The position numbers were made by a program, and so were the translations under genes. Shown in pieces: positions 29,571 through 40,550 of a stretch of DNA of 64,000 nt. The stretch lies in NCBI GenBank assembly GCA_003584005.1, contig QXHL01000014.1, positions 1 through 64,000 on the forward strand. Reading direction: 5' to 3'. Origin of the DNA: Alicyclobacillaceae bacterium I2511 (lineage in GTDB: Bacteria > Bacillota > Bacilli > Alicyclobacillales > Alicyclobacillaceae). The notes beneath the pieces were generated by a model. That model did no database searches, was not told the origin of the DNA, and saw only the letters and a list, made by a program, of their open reading frames with translations. Within the stretch, counting starts at the first letter, position 1. Each line of letters begins with the position of its first letter.

Positions 29571-29822
29571 ATGACCCTGGATCGCATCCGCCTGGCGAAA
29601 AAACGAACCATCGGCACCAATCAGACAACCAAGGCACTGTTACAGTCCATAGCCAAGGAGATCTATGTTGCAAAAGATGCAGATCAGCATGTGATTGCAC
29701 CGGTGATATCTCTCGCGCAAGAGAAGGGGATTTCTGTATTGTGGGTGGAAAGTATGAAATCCCTCGGAAAAGCGTGTGGGATTGAGGTGGGTGCTGCAAC
29801 GGCTGCGGTGGTTGAAGACTGA
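29571..29822 (+). CDS. Ribosomal L7Ae-like K-turn-binding protein (YbxF/RplGB family)
   Basis: An 83-residue L7Ae/L30e-family protein. In B. subtilis the homologue beside rpsL binds K-turn RNA. The central segment with KEIYVAKDADQHV and the C-terminal GKACGIEVGAATAAVV form the RNA-binding face. The ATG at 29571 follows GGGGAGGG; an in-frame start at 29526 would add 15 residues unlike the family. It is the first gene of the str cluster; the following 166 bp show no clear promoter. Confidence 0.9.
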   Translation: MTLDRIRLAKKRTIGTNQTTKALLQSIAKEIYVAKDADQHVIAPVISLAQEKGISVLWVESMKSLGKACGIEVGAATAAVVED

Positions 29823-29988
29823 CGGAACCGAATGGCTATGCTGGCCTTGGCGTGTTATTCCTATGCCGAAGTGCGAGCTTTTTCTGTACAAAAATGAATC
29901 ACCAGGCTCTGTGGACTTGAATGTGGAAGGATCGCGTGGGGATTTATCGCGACACTCGGTAAGATAATATCTGGAAGGAGGTGCGATG

Positions 29989-30408
29989 ATGCCAACGATT
30001 AATCAGCTTGTCCGCATGGGCCGTAAGCCGCTGGGTAAAAAGTCAACGGCACCAGCGCTACAAAAAGGGTACAACAGCTTTCAGAAAGAGGAAACGGCAT
30101 TGCCGTCCCCACAGAAACGGGGCGTATGTACTCGTGTGGGTACCATGACGCCGAAAAAACCAAATTCAGCATTGCGCAAGTACGCCCGTGTTCGTTTGAC
30201 CAACGGGATTGAGGTTACGGCCTATATTCCTGGGATTGGCCATAACCTCCAAGAACACTCAGTAGTGCTTGTGCGCGGTGGGCGCGTCAAAGATTTACCT
30301 GGTGTCCGTTATCACATTATTCGTGGCGCCTTGGATTCTGCGGGTGTGAAGGACAGGCAACAGGGACGTTCTAAATATGGAGCAAAGCGACCGAAGAAAA
30401 AGGCTTAA
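29989..30408 (+). CDS. rpsL: Small ribosomal subunit protein uS12
   Basis: A 139-residue S12, a decoding-centre protein. The streptomycin-relevant lysines in [16 protein letters not shown] and [10 protein letters not shown] are in the sensitive form. The ATG at 29989 is seven bases from GGAGG; ATG at 29986 is only four bases away. Confidence 0.97.
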   Translation: MPTINQLVRMGRKPLGKKSTAPALQKGYNSFQKEETALPSPQKRGVCTRVGTMTPKKPNSALRKYARVRLTNGIEVTAYIPGIGHNLQEHSVVLVRGGRVKDLPGVRYHIIRGALDSAGVKDRQQGRSKYGAKRPKKKA

Positions 30409-30446
30409 GCTCGGGAAGCAAATTGGACAAACAGGAGGTGTGACTC

Positions 30447-30917
30447 GTGCCGCGAAAGGGACCGGTTCCGCAACGAGAAGTGACTCCAGACCCCGTGTAT
30501 GGGAATCAGCTGGTGAGTCGCTTAATTAATAAGGTGATGCTGGATGGTAAAAAAGGGATTGCTCAGAGGATTGTCTACTCTGCCTTCGAATTGGTGCAAC
30601 AGCGGGGTGGGCGCAGCCCAATGGAAGTGTATGACGATGCATTACGCAATGTGATGCCCGTGTTGGAAGTGAAGGCCCGTCGTGTCGGTGGGTCTAATTA
30701 CCAGGTGCCAATTGAGGTCCGTGCGGACAGGCGTGTGACCCTGGGATTGCGATGGCTGGTAAATTACTCCCGGTTGCGTAGCGAAAAGACGATGGTCGAG
30801 AAATTGGCCGGAGAGCTATTAGACGCTGCTAACAACACCGGCGGGGCTGTGAAGAAAAAAGAAGACACACACCGGATGGCGGAGGCCAATAAGGCGTTTG
30901 CTCACTATCGCTGGTAG
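30447..30917 (+). CDS. rpsG: Small ribosomal subunit protein uS7
   Basis: A 156-residue S7, the usual length. It nucleates assembly of the 30S head, with the basic [11 protein letters not shown] start and the C-terminal [23 protein letters not shown] at 30447 is preceded by AGGAGGTG. In E. coli S7 represses the str operon; no such site can be identified here. Confidence 0.97.
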   Translation: MPRKGPVPQREVTPDPVYGNQLVSRLINKVMLDGKKGIAQRIVYSAFELVQQRGGRSPMEVYDDALRNVMPVLEVKARRVGGSNYQVPIEVRADRRVTLGLRWLVNYSRLRSEKTMVEKLAGELLDAANNTGGAVKKKEDTHRMAEANKAFAHYRW

Positions 30918-30997
30918 TGTGGGCCGGTGCACGGCTCTCTGGGTCAGACCCTGTACTGTCGCAGCATCGGCATCAAGTTTAGAAAGGAGGGTGTTTC

Positions 30998-33073
30998 TTG
31001 CCGCGCCAGTTCTCACTAGAAAATACTCGTAATATCGGAATCATTGCGCACATTGACGCCGGAAAAACAACCACTACAGAGCGGGTACTGTTTTACACCG
31101 GAAGGGTACACAAAATTGGTGAGGTCCATGAGGGCGCCGCCACAATGGACTGGATGGCGCAGGAGCAGGAGCGTGGCATCACCATTACTTCTGCAGCCAC
31201 GACGGCACAGTGGAGGGGCTATCGAATTAATATCATTGATACCCCAGGCCACGTAGATTTTACTGTCGAAGTGGAACGTTCATTGCGTGTGTTAGACGGC
31301 GCAGTTGGAGTATTTGACGCAAAGCAAGGTGTCGAGCCGCAGTCAGAAACGGTTTGGCGGCAAGCGGATAAATACAACGTGCCAAGGATTGCCTACGTGA
31401 ATAAGATGGACATCGTTGGTGCGGACTTTTTAGCCTCTGTAGGACAAATGCGGAGTCGCTTAGGTGCCAATGCAATCCCCATTCAACTCCCAATTGGGGC
31501 TGAGGACACATTTAAAGGCATGGTCGACTTAGTCACGATGACAGCCCATATTTATACAGATGATCTTGGCACGCGTGCGGAAGATATGGCCATACCGGAA
31601 GACCTCGTGGCCCTAGCCGAAGAGCATCACAATAAATTAATTGAGGCTGCCGCTGAAGTGGACGAAGACCTCATGATGAAGTATTTGGATGGGGAGCCCA
31701 TCTCAGAGCAGGATTTGAAACGAGCCATTCGGAAGGGAACCGTCTTGAATGAGCTTTTCCCGGTGTTGTGTGGTTCCTCCTATCGCAATAAGGGTGTTCA
31801 GCCAATGCTGGATGCGGTTGTAGATTATTTACCGTCCCCGTTGGATATTCCTGCGATTAAGGGGGTTTCCCTCGAGGGGGATGATATGCCGCGGCATGCC
31901 TCTGATGAAGAACCCTTTGCAGCGTTGGCTTTTAAAATTATGGCCGATCCTTTCGTCGGTAAATTATCATTTTTTCGCGTCTATTCCGGTACATTGACCG
32001 CTGGATCCTATGTTTTAAACTCTAACAAAGGGAAACGTGAACGTATTGGGCGGGTGATGTTCATGCACGCGAACCACCGGGAAGAGGTGGATGTCGTGTA
32101 TGCGGGGGACATTGCTGCGGCCGTGGGACTTAAGGACACCACTACTGGAGATACACTGTGTGACGAAAAGGATGCTGTGGTTCTGGAGTCAATGGAGTTC
32201 CCAGATCCAGTGATTTCTGTATCTGTCGAACCAAAGACGAAAGTAGACCAAGATAAATTGGGTATCGCGTTATCCAAATTGACAGAGGAAGACCCAACCT
32301 TTAAGACATTCACAGATCAGGAGACAGGACAGACCATTATTTCTGGGATGGGGGAATTGCACCTAGAAATTATTGTGGATCGCTTGCGCCGTGAATTTAA
32401 GGTTGAGTGTAACACAGGTAAACCCCAGGTGGCTTATAAAGAGACAATTACAAAGCGAGTGGATCAAGAAGGGCGATTCATTCGTCAGTCTGGTGGCCGT
32501 GGTCAGTACGGACATGTCAAAATCATCCTGGAACCCTTGGAAAGAGGGGCTGGGTATGTTTTTGAAAATAAAGTGGTTGGCGGTTCAATACCAAGGGAGT
32601 ACATTCCGGCAGTTGATGAGGGAATTCGCGAAGCCCTACAGACGGGAATCCTGGCTGGCTATCCGATGCTTGATGTAAAAGCCATGCTGTACGATGGCTC
32701 TTACCACGAAGTAGATTCATCGGAAATGGCGTTTAAGATTGCCGGATCCATGGCGCTTAAACAGGGTGCCGCAAAGGCGAGTCCGGTGTTGTTGGAGCCC
32801 ATCATGAAAGTGGAAATTGTGGTTCCTGAAGAGTACATGGGGGACATCATGGGGGATGTGAATTCTCGCCGTGGCCGGATTGAGGGAATGGAAACGCGTG
32901 CTAACGCCCAAATCATTCGGGCCTTTGTACCGCTGTCCGAGATGTTTGGATATTCCACCAATGTACGGTCCAGAACCCAAGGGCGAGGAACATTTTCTAT
33001 GGAATTTCACGATTATGAAGAGGTGCCAAAGAGTATCGCACTCGAAATTGTAGCCAAAAACAAGGGCCAATAA
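30998..33073 (+). CDS. fusA: Elongation factor G
   Basis: A 691-residue translocation GTPase. G1 is [12 protein letters not shown] near residue 17, with DTPGH (G3) and NKMD (G4) in order, followed by domains II-V. TTG at 30998 follows AGAAAGGAGGG. It stands between rpsG and tuf as in B. subtilis. The sequence is that of the translocase type, not of the recycling-only or tetracycline-resistance paralogues. Confidence 0.98.
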   Translation: MPRQFSLENTRNIGIIAHIDAGKTTTTERVLFYTGRVHKIGEVHEGAATMDWMAQEQERGITITSAATTAQWRGYRINIIDTPGHVDFTVEVERSLRVLDGAVGVFDAKQGVEPQSETVWRQADKYNVPRIAYVNKMDIVGADFLASVGQMRSRLGANAIPIQLPIGAEDTFKGMVDLVTMTAHIYTDDLGTRAEDMAIPEDLVALAEEHHNKLIEAAAEVDEDLMMKYLDGEPISEQDLKRAIRKGTVLNELFPVLCGSSYRNKGVQPMLDAVVDYLPSPLDIPAIKGVSLEGDDMPRHASDEEPFAALAFKIMADPFVGKLSFFRVYSGTLTAGSYVLNSNKGKRERIGRVMFMHANHREEVDVVYAGDIAAAVGLKDTTTGDTLCDEKDAVVLESMEFPDPVISVSVEPKTKVDQDKLGIALSKLTEEDPTFKTFTDQETGQTIISGMGELHLEIIVDRLRREFKVECNTGKPQVAYKETITKRVDQEGRFIRQSGGRGQYGHVKIILEPLERGAGYVFENKVVGGSIPREYIPAVDEGIREALQTGILAGYPMLDVKAMLYDGSYHEVDSSEMAFKIAGSMALKQGAAKASPVLLEPIMKVEIVVPEEYMGDIMGDVNSRRGRIEGMETRANAQIIRAFVPLSEMFGYSTNVRSRTQGRGTFSMEFHDYEEVPKSIALEIVAKNKGQ

Positions 33074-33091
33074 GAAAAGGAGTGAATTCAC

Positions 33092-34279
33092 ATGGCAAAA
33101 GCCAAATTTGATCGTTCCAAACCCCATATTAATGTGGGAACGATTGGTCACGTAGACCACGGTAAAACCACCTTGACTGCGGCCATTACCGCAGTATTGG
33201 CAAAACGCGGAATGGCTCAAGTGCAAAAGTATGAAGACATTGACCGGGCACCTGAGGAACGGGAACGGGGCATTACGATTAACACCGCACATGTGGAGTA
33301 TGAGACAGCAAACCGTCACTATGCACATGTGGATTGCCCAGGGCATGCTGATTATGTGAAGAACATGATTACAGGTGCGGCACAGATGGATGGTGCAATT
33401 CTTGTGGTGTCTGCTGCAGATGGCCCGATGCCACAAACGCGCGAGCACATTTTGCTGGCGCGGCAAGTTGGGGTTCCGTACTTGGTAGTGTTTCTGAATA
33501 AGTGTGATACGGTGGACGACGAGGAATTGTTAGAACTGGTAGAGATGGAAGTTCGCGAGTTGCTTACTGAATATGAGTATCCTGGTGATGATGTACCCGT
33601 CATTCGCGGATCTGCTTTGAAGGCCCTCGAAGGGGACGCGGACTATGTTGAAAAAATTGATGAGTTACTGAACGCCATTGACACTTATATCCCGATGCCT
33701 GTGCGGGATACGGATAAACCCTTTTTGATGCCTGTTGAGGATGTCTTCACCATTACGGGGCGTGGCACTGTGGCGACAGGTCGTGTGGAACGCGGTGTGC
33801 TGAAGGTCAGTGATGAAGTCGAGATTGTTGGTTTGCATGAGCAAAACAAACGCAGTGTAGCAACCGGTATTGAGATGTTTAGGAAACTGTTGGACCAAGC
33901 CCAAGCTGGGGATAATGTAGGCGTGTTATTGCGGGGCGTGGAACGCAAAGATGTAGAACGGGGTCAGGTGGTTGTCAAGCCTGGATCGATACATCCGCAT
34001 ACGCTGTTTAAGGCGGAAGTCTATGTGTTGACAAAAGAAGAAGGCGGCCGTCACACACCTTTCTTTAACGGCTATCGCCCACAGTTCTATTTTCGTACCA
34101 CTGATGTGACGGGCGTTGTCAAATTACCGGAGGGAACCGAAATGGTCATGCCGGGGGACAACATTGGAATAGAAGTAGAGTTAATTGCTCCGATTGCGCT
34201 AGAAGATGGGACTCGCTTTGCCATCCGTGAAGGTGGACGTACGGTTGGTGCAGGTGTTGTGAGTAGCATTTCAAAGTAA
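33092..34279 (+). CDS. tuf: Elongation factor Tu
   Basis: A 395-residue GTPase that carries aminoacyl-tRNA to the ribosome. G1 GHVDHGKTT is near residues 19-27, with DCPGH and NKCD following, and domains II and III complete. The ATG at 33092 is 18 bp after fusA behind AAAAGGAG. A hairpin terminator follows at 34319-34342, closing the str operon. Confidence 0.98.
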   Translation: MAKAKFDRSKPHINVGTIGHVDHGKTTLTAAITAVLAKRGMAQVQKYEDIDRAPEERERGITINTAHVEYETANRHYAHVDCPGHADYVKNMITGAAQMDGAILVVSAADGPMPQTREHILLARQVGVPYLVVFLNKCDTVDDEELLELVEMEVRELLTEYEYPGDDVPVIRGSALKALEGDADYVEKIDELLNAIDTYIPMPVRDTDKPFLMPVEDVFTITGRGTVATGRVERGVLKVSDEVEIVGLHEQNKRSVATGIEMFRKLLDQAQAGDNVGVLLRGVERKDVERGQVVVKPGSIHPHTLFKAEVYVLTKEEGGRHTPFFNGYRPQFYFRTTDVTGVVKLPEGTEMVMPGDNIGIEVELIAPIALEDGTRFAIREGGRTVGAGVVSSISK

Positions 34280-34318
34280 AGGAACATGGGATAGGGACCT
34301 ACAATATTGGGGCGGGAA

Positions 34319-34348
34319 AACGGCGAGGCACCTCTCGCCGTTCTCTGC
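34319..34348 (+). terminator. Terminator after tuf
   Basis: AACGGCGAG pairs with CTCGCCGTT (arms about 34319-34327 and 34334-34342) around a 6-base loop, followed by a short pyrimidine-rich CTCTGCTT. In the 301-bp tuf-rpsJ gap this is followed by a promoter at 34424 and a leader with a second stem around 34498-34520 (GTGCCC with GGGCAC). Confidence 0.65.
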
Positions 34349-34423
34349 TTGTAAGGGGATGGAATTCCTTACAGACACATTCCCCGCACAAAGCGTCAAA
34401 ATTTATGTTTTGCTCTTTTTTTC

Positions 34424-34452
34424 TTGTGTTTATTGTCACAACCTTGTATACT
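34424..34452 (+). promoter_or_regulatory. Candidate promoter of the S10 operon
   Basis: TTGTGT (34424-34429), a 17-bp spacer and TATACT (34447-34452). The -10 is good, the -35 weak. The predicted leader of about 120 bases before rpsJ could host regulation, but I recognise no known leader family in it. Confidence 0.55.
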
Positions 34453-34580
34453 AAGACACGTTGGTCTCTGACAGCGGTGAGGCGGAAGGTTGCTCAAGTG
34501 CCCATGGCCATATGGGGCACCAATGAGGGAATTTCTGCGGAGCATGTCCAATCCAGTGGGCGACGAAGGAGGGAAAACAT

Positions 34581-34889
34581 ATGGCGAAACAAAAGATCCG
34601 CATTCGATTAAAGGCATTTGACCATCAAATCCTTGATCAGTCCGCGCAACGAATTGTGGAAACTGCGAAGCGTTCAGGTGCACATGTGGCAGGACCTATT
34701 CCCCTACCAACTGAGAAATCTATTTACACCGTTTTGCGCGCCCCTCACAAGTACAAGGATTCCAGGGAACAGTTTGAGATGCGCACACACAAACGGATGA
34801 TTGACATTGAAAATCCGACGCCACAGACTGTAGACTCATTGATGCGTCTAGATTTACCGTCTGGAGTCGATATCGAGATTAAACTGTGA
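34581..34889 (+). CDS. rpsJ: Small ribosomal subunit protein uS10
   Basis: A 102-residue S10, which acts in the 30S head and, with NusB, in antitermination. It has the conserved [20 protein letters not shown] and the loop IPLPT. The ATG at 34581 follows GAAGGAGGG. First gene of the long S10-spc-alpha cluster that ends with rplQ. Confidence 0.97.
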   Translation: MAKQKIRIRLKAFDHQILDQSAQRIVETAKRSGAHVAGPIPLPTEKSIYTVLRAPHKYKDSREQFEMRTHKRMIDIENPTPQTVDSLMRLDLPSGVDIEIKL

Positions 34890-34959
34890 AAAATATCACA
34901 GCAGTTTTGTGGTTTCGCAATTTAAATTGTCGCAGTGGCCTGACAAGGAGGTGCACGCT

Positions 34960-35595
34960 ATGAAAGGCATCCTCGGACGCAAAGTGGGCATGACCCAGGT
35001 CTTTAACGAGGACGGCACGGTTGTACCGGTCACGGTCATTGAAGCCGGACCGTGTGTTGTGTTACAAAAGAAGGAATTAAGTACAGACGGGTATGAAGCC
35101 ATTCAAATTGGCTTTGGCGATAAAAAACCTAGCCGCACAACGAAAGCGGAGCAGGGGCATGCTGGCAAGGCACAGACCGCAGCAAAACGTTACGTGCGAG
35201 AGTTTCGCGGCGTTGAATTACCCATCTATGAGGTGGGTCAGCAGTTGAAAGCAGACGTATTTCTGGAAGGCGATTTGGTAGACGTCATTGGTGTGTCCAA
35301 GGGCAAGGGCTATGCAGGGCCGATTAAGCGCCATCATCAACACACAGGCCCGATGGCACACGGTTCAAAGTACCACCGTGGCACGGGTTCTTTAGGTTCA
35401 ATTGATGGCAATCGCGTATTCAAGGGGCAAACTATGGCGGGTCGCCTAGGCGGGCAGCGGGCAACGGTGCAAAATTTACAAATTGTCCGCGTCGACGCAG
35501 ATAGAAACCTACTGCTGGTCAAAGGTGCAGTCCCGGGCCCTAGAAACTCCTTTGTCACCGTTCGCTCGGCCATCAAGGGCCAACAGGGGCGGTAA
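34960..35595 (+). CDS. rplC: Large ribosomal subunit protein uL3
   Basis: A 211-residue L3. The [15 protein letters not shown] start and the extended loop [20 protein letters not shown] ending near the peptidyl transferase centre are standard. The ATG at 34960 follows AAGGAGGTG; an in-frame start at 34909 lies too far upstream without a site. Confidence 0.97.
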   Translation: MKGILGRKVGMTQVFNEDGTVVPVTVIEAGPCVVLQKKELSTDGYEAIQIGFGDKKPSRTTKAEQGHAGKAQTAAKRYVREFRGVELPIYEVGQQLKADVFLEGDLVDVIGVSKGKGYAGPIKRHHQHTGPMAHGSKYHRGTGSLGSIDGNRVFKGQTMAGRLGGQRATVQNLQIVRVDADRNLLLVKGAVPGPRNSFVTVRSAIKGQQGR

Positions 35596-35619
35596 TTCAT
35601 TTAGAAGGGAGGCAGGGAG

Positions 35620-36240
35620 ATGCCGAAAGTCCCAGTAATCAATGTAAATGGAGATCAAGTTGGCGAAATGGAATTGAGTGAGCGGTGTTTTGCCGCCGTC
35701 TTGCGGCCGGACTTGATGCATCAGGTTGTGCGTATGCAGCTGGCTGGCGCTCGTTTAGGGACACATAAAACTAAACGGCGTTCAGAGGTGCGTGGTGGTG
35801 GACGTAAGCCATGGCGGCAAAAGGGAACTGGGCGGGCCCGTCAGGGAAGCATTCGCTCCCCTCAGTGGAAGGGCGGAGGCGTGGTGTTTGGGCCACAACC
35901 TAGAGATTATAAATTTACAGTACCTAAGAAAGTTCGCCGTTTGGCTTTGTTCAGTGCGCTGTCCAGCAAGCTTGATGAAGGTAAACTTGTGGTTTTAGAT
36001 CAATTACAATTAAATGAAGTTAAAACGAAACACATGGCAGCGTTGCTTCAAAAGTTAAACTTAGAGCAGGCCCTGATTGTGGATGCGACACGGGAATCAA
36101 ATGTGTTATTGTCAAGCAGAAACCTTCCGGGCGTGAAATATGTCGCCGCTAATGGTATTAATGTCTACGACCTGCTGCGACATGATCACTTGGTACTGAC
36201 CCAGGCGGCGGTGGCAAGGGTAGAAGAGGTGTTTGTCTAA
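35620..36240 (+). CDS. rplD: Large ribosomal subunit protein uL4
   Basis: A 206-residue L4 lining the exit tunnel, with the basic loop [19 protein letters not shown] at about residues 62-82. The ATG at 35620 follows AAGGGAGG. The stop overlaps the rplW start (TAATG). In E. coli L4 represses its operon; no such site is recognisable here. Confidence 0.97.
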   Translation: MPKVPVINVNGDQVGEMELSERCFAAVLRPDLMHQVVRMQLAGARLGTHKTKRRSEVRGGGRKPWRQKGTGRARQGSIRSPQWKGGGVVFGPQPRDYKFTVPKKVRRLALFSALSSKLDEGKLVVLDQLQLNEVKTKHMAALLQKLNLEQALIVDATRESNVLLSSRNLPGVKYVAANGINVYDLLRHDHLVLTQAAVARVEEVFV

Positions 36241-36524
36241 TGGATCCCCGGGATTTGATTAAGCGCCCTGTGATTACAGAACGCGCTACAGATCTAATGG
36301 AACAGAGAAAGTACGTGTTTGAAGTGGATCGACGGGCCAATAAAGTGGAAATTCGACAGGCCGTAGAACATATTTTTGGGGTCAAGGTGGCCCAAGTAAA
36401 CACCATCCATGTGCCGCCAAAACCGAAACGGGTGGGCCGTTTTCATGGCTATACACCAGCGATGAAAAAGGCGATTGTGAAATTGACGCCGGAGTCCAAG
36501 CTTATTGACATGTTTGGCGAGTAA
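36240..36524 (+). CDS. rplW: Large ribosomal subunit protein uL23
   Basis: A 94-residue L23 at the tunnel exit, the docking point for signal recognition particle and trigger factor. It shows [21 protein letters not shown] at the start and the basic loop [15 protein letters not shown]. Its ATG shares one base with the rplD stop codon, so translation is probably coupled. Confidence 0.96.
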   Translation: MDPRDLIKRPVITERATDLMEQRKYVFEVDRRANKVEIRQAVEHIFGVKVAQVNTIHVPPKPKRVGRFHGYTPAMKKAIVKLTPESKLIDMFGE

Positions 36525-36571
36525 ACGGGTGCGACACCGCGCCCTTGAGAATTAGAAAGGAGGTCGCCCCG

Positions 36572-37402
36572 GTGGCAATCAAAAAGTATCGTCCTACGTC
36601 TCCTGGCCGGAGGTTTATGTCCGTTTCGGCTTTTGAGGAGATAACGACAGATCAACCGGAAAAGACCCTGCTTGCGCCGCTACCGAAGCGGGCTGGTCGC
36701 AATCACCAAGGTAAGATTACTGTGCGACACCAAGGTGGCGGGCACAAACGCCAATATCGAATCATTGATTTTAAACGTAATAAGGATGGGATTCCGGCCA
36801 AGGTGGCCACGATTGAATATGATCCAAATCGTTCCGCGCGAATTGCACTGCTTTTTTATGCGGACGGCGAGAAACGTTACATCGTGGCACCGATGGGCTT
36901 GAAAGTCGGGGATAGCGTAATGTCTGGTGCGGATGCAGACATTCGTGTGGGCAACACGTTACCAATGGCCAACATTCCTGTCGGCTCTGTGGTTCATAAC
37001 GTAGAGTTGAAACCTGGTAAGGGGGCCCAATTGGCAAGGTCTGCTGGAGCGTCTGTTCAGTTGATGGCCAAAGAAGGCGACTATGCGACACTGCGGCTTG
37101 GGTCTGGTGAAATGCGGCTGGTGCGGATTGAGTGCCGAGCAACCATGGGACAAGTCGGCAACTTGGACCATGAAAATATCAATGTGGGTAAAGCGGGTAG
37201 ATCGCGGTGGCTGGGCATTCGTCCGGCGGTACGTGGTGTCGCTATGAATCCTGTGGATCACCCCCATGGGGGCGGCGAAGGCAAAGCGCCTGTGGGTCAC
37301 AAATCGCCAATGTCCCCTTGGGGCAAACCGACCCTCGGCAAAAAGACTCGTAAGAAGAATCACCCGACAGACAAATATATTGTTCGCCGTCGTACGAAAT
37401 AA
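36572..37402 (+). CDS. rplB: Large ribosomal subunit protein uL2
   Basis: A 276-residue L2, needed for subunit joining and peptidyl transfer. The conserved [13 protein letters not shown] with the functionally important His is near residues 224-236, and the C-terminus is [19 protein letters not shown] at 36572 follows GAAAGGAGG; the in-frame ATG at 36545 would add nine foreign residues. Confidence 0.97.
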   Translation: MAIKKYRPTSPGRRFMSVSAFEEITTDQPEKTLLAPLPKRAGRNHQGKITVRHQGGGHKRQYRIIDFKRNKDGIPAKVATIEYDPNRSARIALLFYADGEKRYIVAPMGLKVGDSVMSGADADIRVGNTLPMANIPVGSVVHNVELKPGKGAQLARSAGASVQLMAKEGDYATLRLGSGEMRLVRIECRATMGQVGNLDHENINVGKAGRSRWLGIRPAVRGVAMNPVDHPHGGGEGKAPVGHKSPMSPWGKPTLGKKTRKKNHPTDKYIVRRRTK

Positions 37403-37477
37403 TGCCGATACAACCGGGTCACAGGTTTGTGCACTGGCTCGGTAGCGACTTTTGTCATTAGGAAAGGAGGACCTCCT

Positions 37478-37759
37478 ATGGGACGTTCGCTGAAGAAGGG
37501 GCCGTTTTGCGATGACTACCTCATGAAAAAGGTGGAGACCATGACAGCCAGCGGTGAGAAGCGTGTCATTAGAACCTGGTCTCGCCGATCTACAATTTTT
37601 CCGCAGTTTGTCGGTCACACCTTTGGTGTTCATGATGGTCGCAAACATGTGCCGGTTTACGTGAGTGAGGATATGGTAGGCCATAAGCTCGGAGAGTTTG
37701 CTCCAACGCGAACCTTTAAGGGACACGCCGGGGATGAGAAATCGTCGCGCACTCGGTAA
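37478..37759 (+). CDS. rpsS: Small ribosomal subunit protein uS19
   Basis: A 93-residue S19 ([10 protein letters not shown] ... [16 protein letters not shown]) of the 30S head. The ATG at 37478 follows an unusual site: AGGAGG is followed at once by ACCTCCT, so the ribosome site can pair with its own downstream neighbour (37465-37477). Confidence 0.97.
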   Translation: MGRSLKKGPFCDDYLMKKVETMTASGEKRVIRTWSRRSTIFPQFVGHTFGVHDGRKHVPVYVSEDMVGHKLGEFAPTRTFKGHAGDEKSSRTR

Positions 37760-37814
37760 GAATGTAGTGGCCATAACTGAATGAATTGAACTAAGGTCGA
37801 AAGGAGGTCGTCCC

Positions 37815-38156
37815 GTGGAAGCAACTCAGACGCGTGCGCGAGTGAAGTACATCCGCATTGCTCCTCGTAAGGTCCGCTTGGTGGTGGATTTGATTCGGGG
37901 CAAGAGTGTGAACGAGGCCCTTGGCATTCTCCGTTTTACCCCCCGGGGGGCGTCCCCGGTGGTGGCGAAGGTGCTGAAATCGGCCGTCGCCAACGCGGAG
38001 AACAACCATAACATGGACGTCAGTAAACTGTTTGTGAAAGAAACCTTTGTGGACCCAGGCCCAACGCTTAAGAGGTTTCATCCGCGTGCACAGGGTAGGG
38101 CATACAGCATTATGAAGCGTACCAGTCACATCACTGTGGTGGTCGCAGAGCGGTAA
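37815..38156 (+). CDS. rplV: Large ribosomal subunit protein uL22
   Basis: A 113-residue L22, whose beta-hairpin (ending [19 protein letters not shown]) narrows the exit tunnel and is a macrolide-resistance hot spot; no odd change is seen. GTG at 37815 follows GAAAGGAGG. It lies 55 bp after rpsS. Confidence 0.96.
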   Translation: MEATQTRARVKYIRIAPRKVRLVVDLIRGKSVNEALGILRFTPRGASPVVAKVLKSAVANAENNHNMDVSKLFVKETFVDPGPTLKRFHPRAQGRAYSIMKRTSHITVVVAER

Positions 38157-38172
38157 GGAGGGATTGCGGGGA

Positions 38173-38838
38173 ATGGGTCAAAAAATACATCCAGTTGGGT
38201 TGCGTATTGGCATCATTCGGGATTGGGAGTCGCGCTGGTATGCCAATCCTAAGGATTATCAGAACTTGTTGCACGAAGACCTGAAAATGCGGGAGTTTAT
38301 CTTGAACCGACTCAAGGACGCAGCCGTTGCGGAAGTCGATATTGAACGTGCGGCAAACCGCATCAATGTCATTATTCACACTGCCAAGCCGGGAATGGTG
38401 ATTGGCAAAGGCGGAAGCGAAGTTGATTCATTGAGGAATCAACTCAATACGTTGACTGGCAAGCGCGTGCACATCGCAATCTCAGAAATAAAGGCGCCAG
38501 ACTTGAATGCTCGCTTAGTGGCGCAGAATATTGCTACACAGTTGGAACGGCGAGTTTCGTTTCGAAGGGCCATGAAACAATCTATGCAACGTACGATGCG
38601 TTCAGGCGCCAAGGGCATGCGTGTACAGGTGGCTGGCCGTTTAGGGGGGGCGGAAATTGCCCGTCGTGAGGGCTACTCCGAAGGGACGGTACCTTTGCAT
38701 ACCCTGCGTGCGGATATTGATTACGCCTTGGCTGAAGCGCATACCACCTATGGCCGTATTGGTGTGAAGGTGTGGATTTACCGTGGTGAAATTCTGCCGC
38801 AGCGGGTTCGCAAGGGTGTTGAAGAAGGAGGCAAGTAA
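38173..38838 (+). CDS. rpsC: Small ribosomal subunit protein uS3
   Basis: A 221-residue S3 at the mRNA entry site. The KH domain holds the [12 protein letters not shown] nucleic-acid-binding loop, and the C-terminal domain carries [30 protein letters not shown]. The ATG at 38173 (MGQKIHPVG) matches the family; TTG at 38164 is too near the GGAGG. Confidence 0.97.
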   Translation: MGQKIHPVGLRIGIIRDWESRWYANPKDYQNLLHEDLKMREFILNRLKDAAVAEVDIERAANRINVIIHTAKPGMVIGKGGSEVDSLRNQLNTLTGKRVHIAISEIKAPDLNARLVAQNIATQLERRVSFRRAMKQSMQRTMRSGAKGMRVQVAGRLGGAEIARREGYSEGTVPLHTLRADIDYALAEAHTTYGRIGVKVWIYRGEILPQRVRKGVEEGGK

Positions 38839-38840
38839 AC

Positions 38841-39275
38841 ATGCTTATGCCGAAACGCGTGAAGCACCGCAAGGAGCACCGCGGCCGCATGAAAGGGATG
38901 TCCAAGGGCGGCAACGAGATTACTTTTGGAGATTACGCGCTACAGGCGTTAGAAGCGGCGTGGGTAACTAATCGCCAGATTGAAGCAGCCCGTATCGCCA
39001 TGACTCGTTACATGCGCCGTGGTGGGACGGTGTGGATTAAAATTTTCCCAAGCAAACCAGTCACCCAGAAGCCAGCTGAAACGCGCATGGGTAGTGGCAA
39101 GGGTTCCCCGGAGCAATGGGTAGCCGTGGTGAAACCGGGTCGAGTCCTTTTCGAAATAGCTGGTGTGACAGAAGAAGTGGCTCGGGAGGCGTTGCGTCTG
39201 GCGTCCCACAAGTTGCCGATTAAGACGAAGTTTGTGACACGGGATGAAGCGGGTGGTGAGGCCGATGAAAGCTAA
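38841..39275 (+). CDS. rplP: Large ribosomal subunit protein uL16
   Basis: A 144-residue L16 near the A site. It begins [19 protein letters not shown], and the conserved [19 protein letters not shown] follows. It starts 2 bp after rpsC behind GAAGGAGG that lies in the rpsC end. The stop overlaps rpmC by 11 bp. Confidence 0.97.
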   Translation: MLMPKRVKHRKEHRGRMKGMSKGGNEITFGDYALQALEAAWVTNRQIEAARIAMTRYMRRGGTVWIKIFPSKPVTQKPAETRMGSGKGSPEQWVAVVKPGRVLFEIAGVTEEVAREALRLASHKLPIKTKFVTRDEAGGEADES

Positions 39276-39462
39276 TGAAATTCGCGTGTTGTCTAACGAA
39301 CAAATTGAGAGCCGTATTGACCAATTGAAAGACGAATTGTTCAATTTGCGTTTTCAGCTTGCCGCCGGTCAACTGGAAAATCCGATGCGTATCCGCCAGG
39401 TACGGAAGGACATTGCGCGAGCCAAGACCATCCTGATGCAGCGTGAGCTGGGAATTCAGTGA
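39265..39462 (+). CDS. rpmC: Large ribosomal subunit protein uL29
   Basis: A 65-residue helical-hairpin L29 next to the tunnel exit, with [20 protein letters not shown]. The ATG at 39265 lies inside the rplP end with GGTGAGG upstream; an in-frame ATG at 39244 would overlap rplP further and add seven residues. Confidence 0.95.
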   Translation: MKANEIRVLSNEQIESRIDQLKDELFNLRFQLAAGQLENPMRIRQVRKDIARAKTILMQRELGIQ

Positions 39463-39479
39463 ACCAAGGAGGGATGAAG

Positions 39480-39740
39480 ATGGAGCGCAATTATCGCAAG
39501 GCACGTTTGGGCAGGGTTGTTAGCGACAAGATGGATAAGACAATTGTGGTTGCGGTTGAAGCGAGCGTGAAACATGCGCTATATGGTAAGACCATGCGTA
39601 AGACGGTCAAGTTTAAGGCCCATGACGAGGAAAACCTGGCACGTGTGGGGGACATGGTTCGTATTATGGAGACTCGCCCTTTGAGCAAAGACAAACGTTG
39701 GCGTTTGCTGGAAGTCATTGAGCGTGCTGATATCATTTGA
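39480..39740 (+). CDS. rpsQ: Small ribosomal subunit protein uS17
   Basis: An 86-residue OB-fold S17 that binds 16S rRNA early in assembly. It starts [21 protein letters not shown]. The ATG at 39480 is seven bases from GGAGG; the ATG at 39474 is directly against it. A 60-bp gap precedes rplN, the traditional S10/spc border; no promoter is evident. Confidence 0.96.
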   Translation: MERNYRKARLGRVVSDKMDKTIVVAVEASVKHALYGKTMRKTVKFKAHDEENLARVGDMVRIMETRPLSKDKRWRLLEVIERADII

Positions 39741-39800
39741 AGAGACTCCAGCCACTTGCTTGGCAGGGTTGCAAGCGGCTGATGGAAGGAGGCCATGGCA

Positions 39801-40169
39801 GTGATTCAACCTCAAACGAGGCTGGCAGTGGCTGACAACACAGGGGCCAAAGTGATTATGTGTTTTCGCGTGTTGGGTGGCTCAAATCGGAAAGTCGCGA
39901 ACATTGGCGACGTAATTGTTGCTTCCGTAAAGAGTGCAACACCAGGCGGCGTTGTCAAAAAAGGTGAAGTGGTCAAGGCTGTGGTTGTGCGAACCAAGCG
40001 GGGTATGCAGCGTAAGGATGGTTCTTACATTCGATTTGATGAAAATGCAGCGGTGATTATTCGCGATGATAAGAGCCCACGGGGTACTCGTATTTTTGGA
40101 CCTGTGGCACGAGAACTCCGTGATAGGGACTACATGAAAATTATCTCCCTGGCTCCGGAAGTGATTTGA
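39801..40169 (+). CDS. rplN: Large ribosomal subunit protein uL14
   Basis: A 122-residue L14 at the subunit interface. GTG at 39801 ([16 protein letters not shown]) lies nine bases after AAGGAGG and gives exactly the usual length; ATG at 39795 would leave only three bases. The conserved [14 protein letters not shown] and [18 protein letters not shown] are present. Confidence 0.95.
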   Translation: MIQPQTRLAVADNTGAKVIMCFRVLGGSNRKVANIGDVIVASVKSATPGGVVKKGEVVKAVVVRTKRGMQRKDGSYIRFDENAAVIIRDDKSPRGTRIFGPVARELRDRDYMKIISLAPEVI

Positions 40170-40204
40170 GCATTGCTGAGAAAACAGCTGAGGAGGTGAC
40201 GCAG

Positions 40205-40528
40205 TTGCCAAAGCTGCAGGTAAAGAAAGGCGACAAGGTAGTTGTGATTGCCGGCAAAGATAAGGGCAAGAGCGGCCGTGTGCTGGTGGTATTTCCTAAA
40301 ACGCAGCGGTTGATTGTGGAAGGCGTACAATTGATGAAGCGCCACACGAAGCCGAATGCGGCACATCCCGAGGGCGGGATTATTGAGAAGGAAGCGTCTA
40401 TTCACGTTTCAAACGTGCAATTGACAGACCCGAAAACGGGTGCACCGACACGGGTGGGATATAAGTTTCTCGAGGATGGAACCAAGGTGCGTTTTGCAAA
40501 AAAGTCTGGCGAAGTCATTGAGCAGTAG
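40205..40528 (+). CDS. rplX: Large ribosomal subunit protein uL24
   Basis: A 107-residue KOW-domain L24 ([19 protein letters not shown]) that starts 50S assembly. TTG at 40205 is eight bases after GGAGGTGAC; an in-frame start at 40166 would overlap rplN and add 13 residues. The C-terminal half with THPEGG-like loop (AAHPEGGI) is typical. Confidence 0.95.
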   Translation: MPKLQVKKGDKVVVIAGKDKGKSGRVLVVFPKTQRLIVEGVQLMKRHTKPNAAHPEGGIIEKEASIHVSNVQLTDPKTGAPTRVGYKFLEDGTKVRFAKKSGEVIEQ

Positions 40529-40550
40529 CCAGGTGAAGGGAGGAACCACG

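Noticed and set aside
32717-33466. Long leftward open frame of 249 codons opposite fusA and tuf
   Set aside because: It is the complement of two highly conserved genes, has no ribosome site and no recognisable domain.
36959-37774. Leftward open frame of 271 codons opposite rplB and rpsS
   Set aside because: Shadow of conserved ribosomal protein genes; composition is Cys/His/Arg-rich as expected for antisense of such genes.
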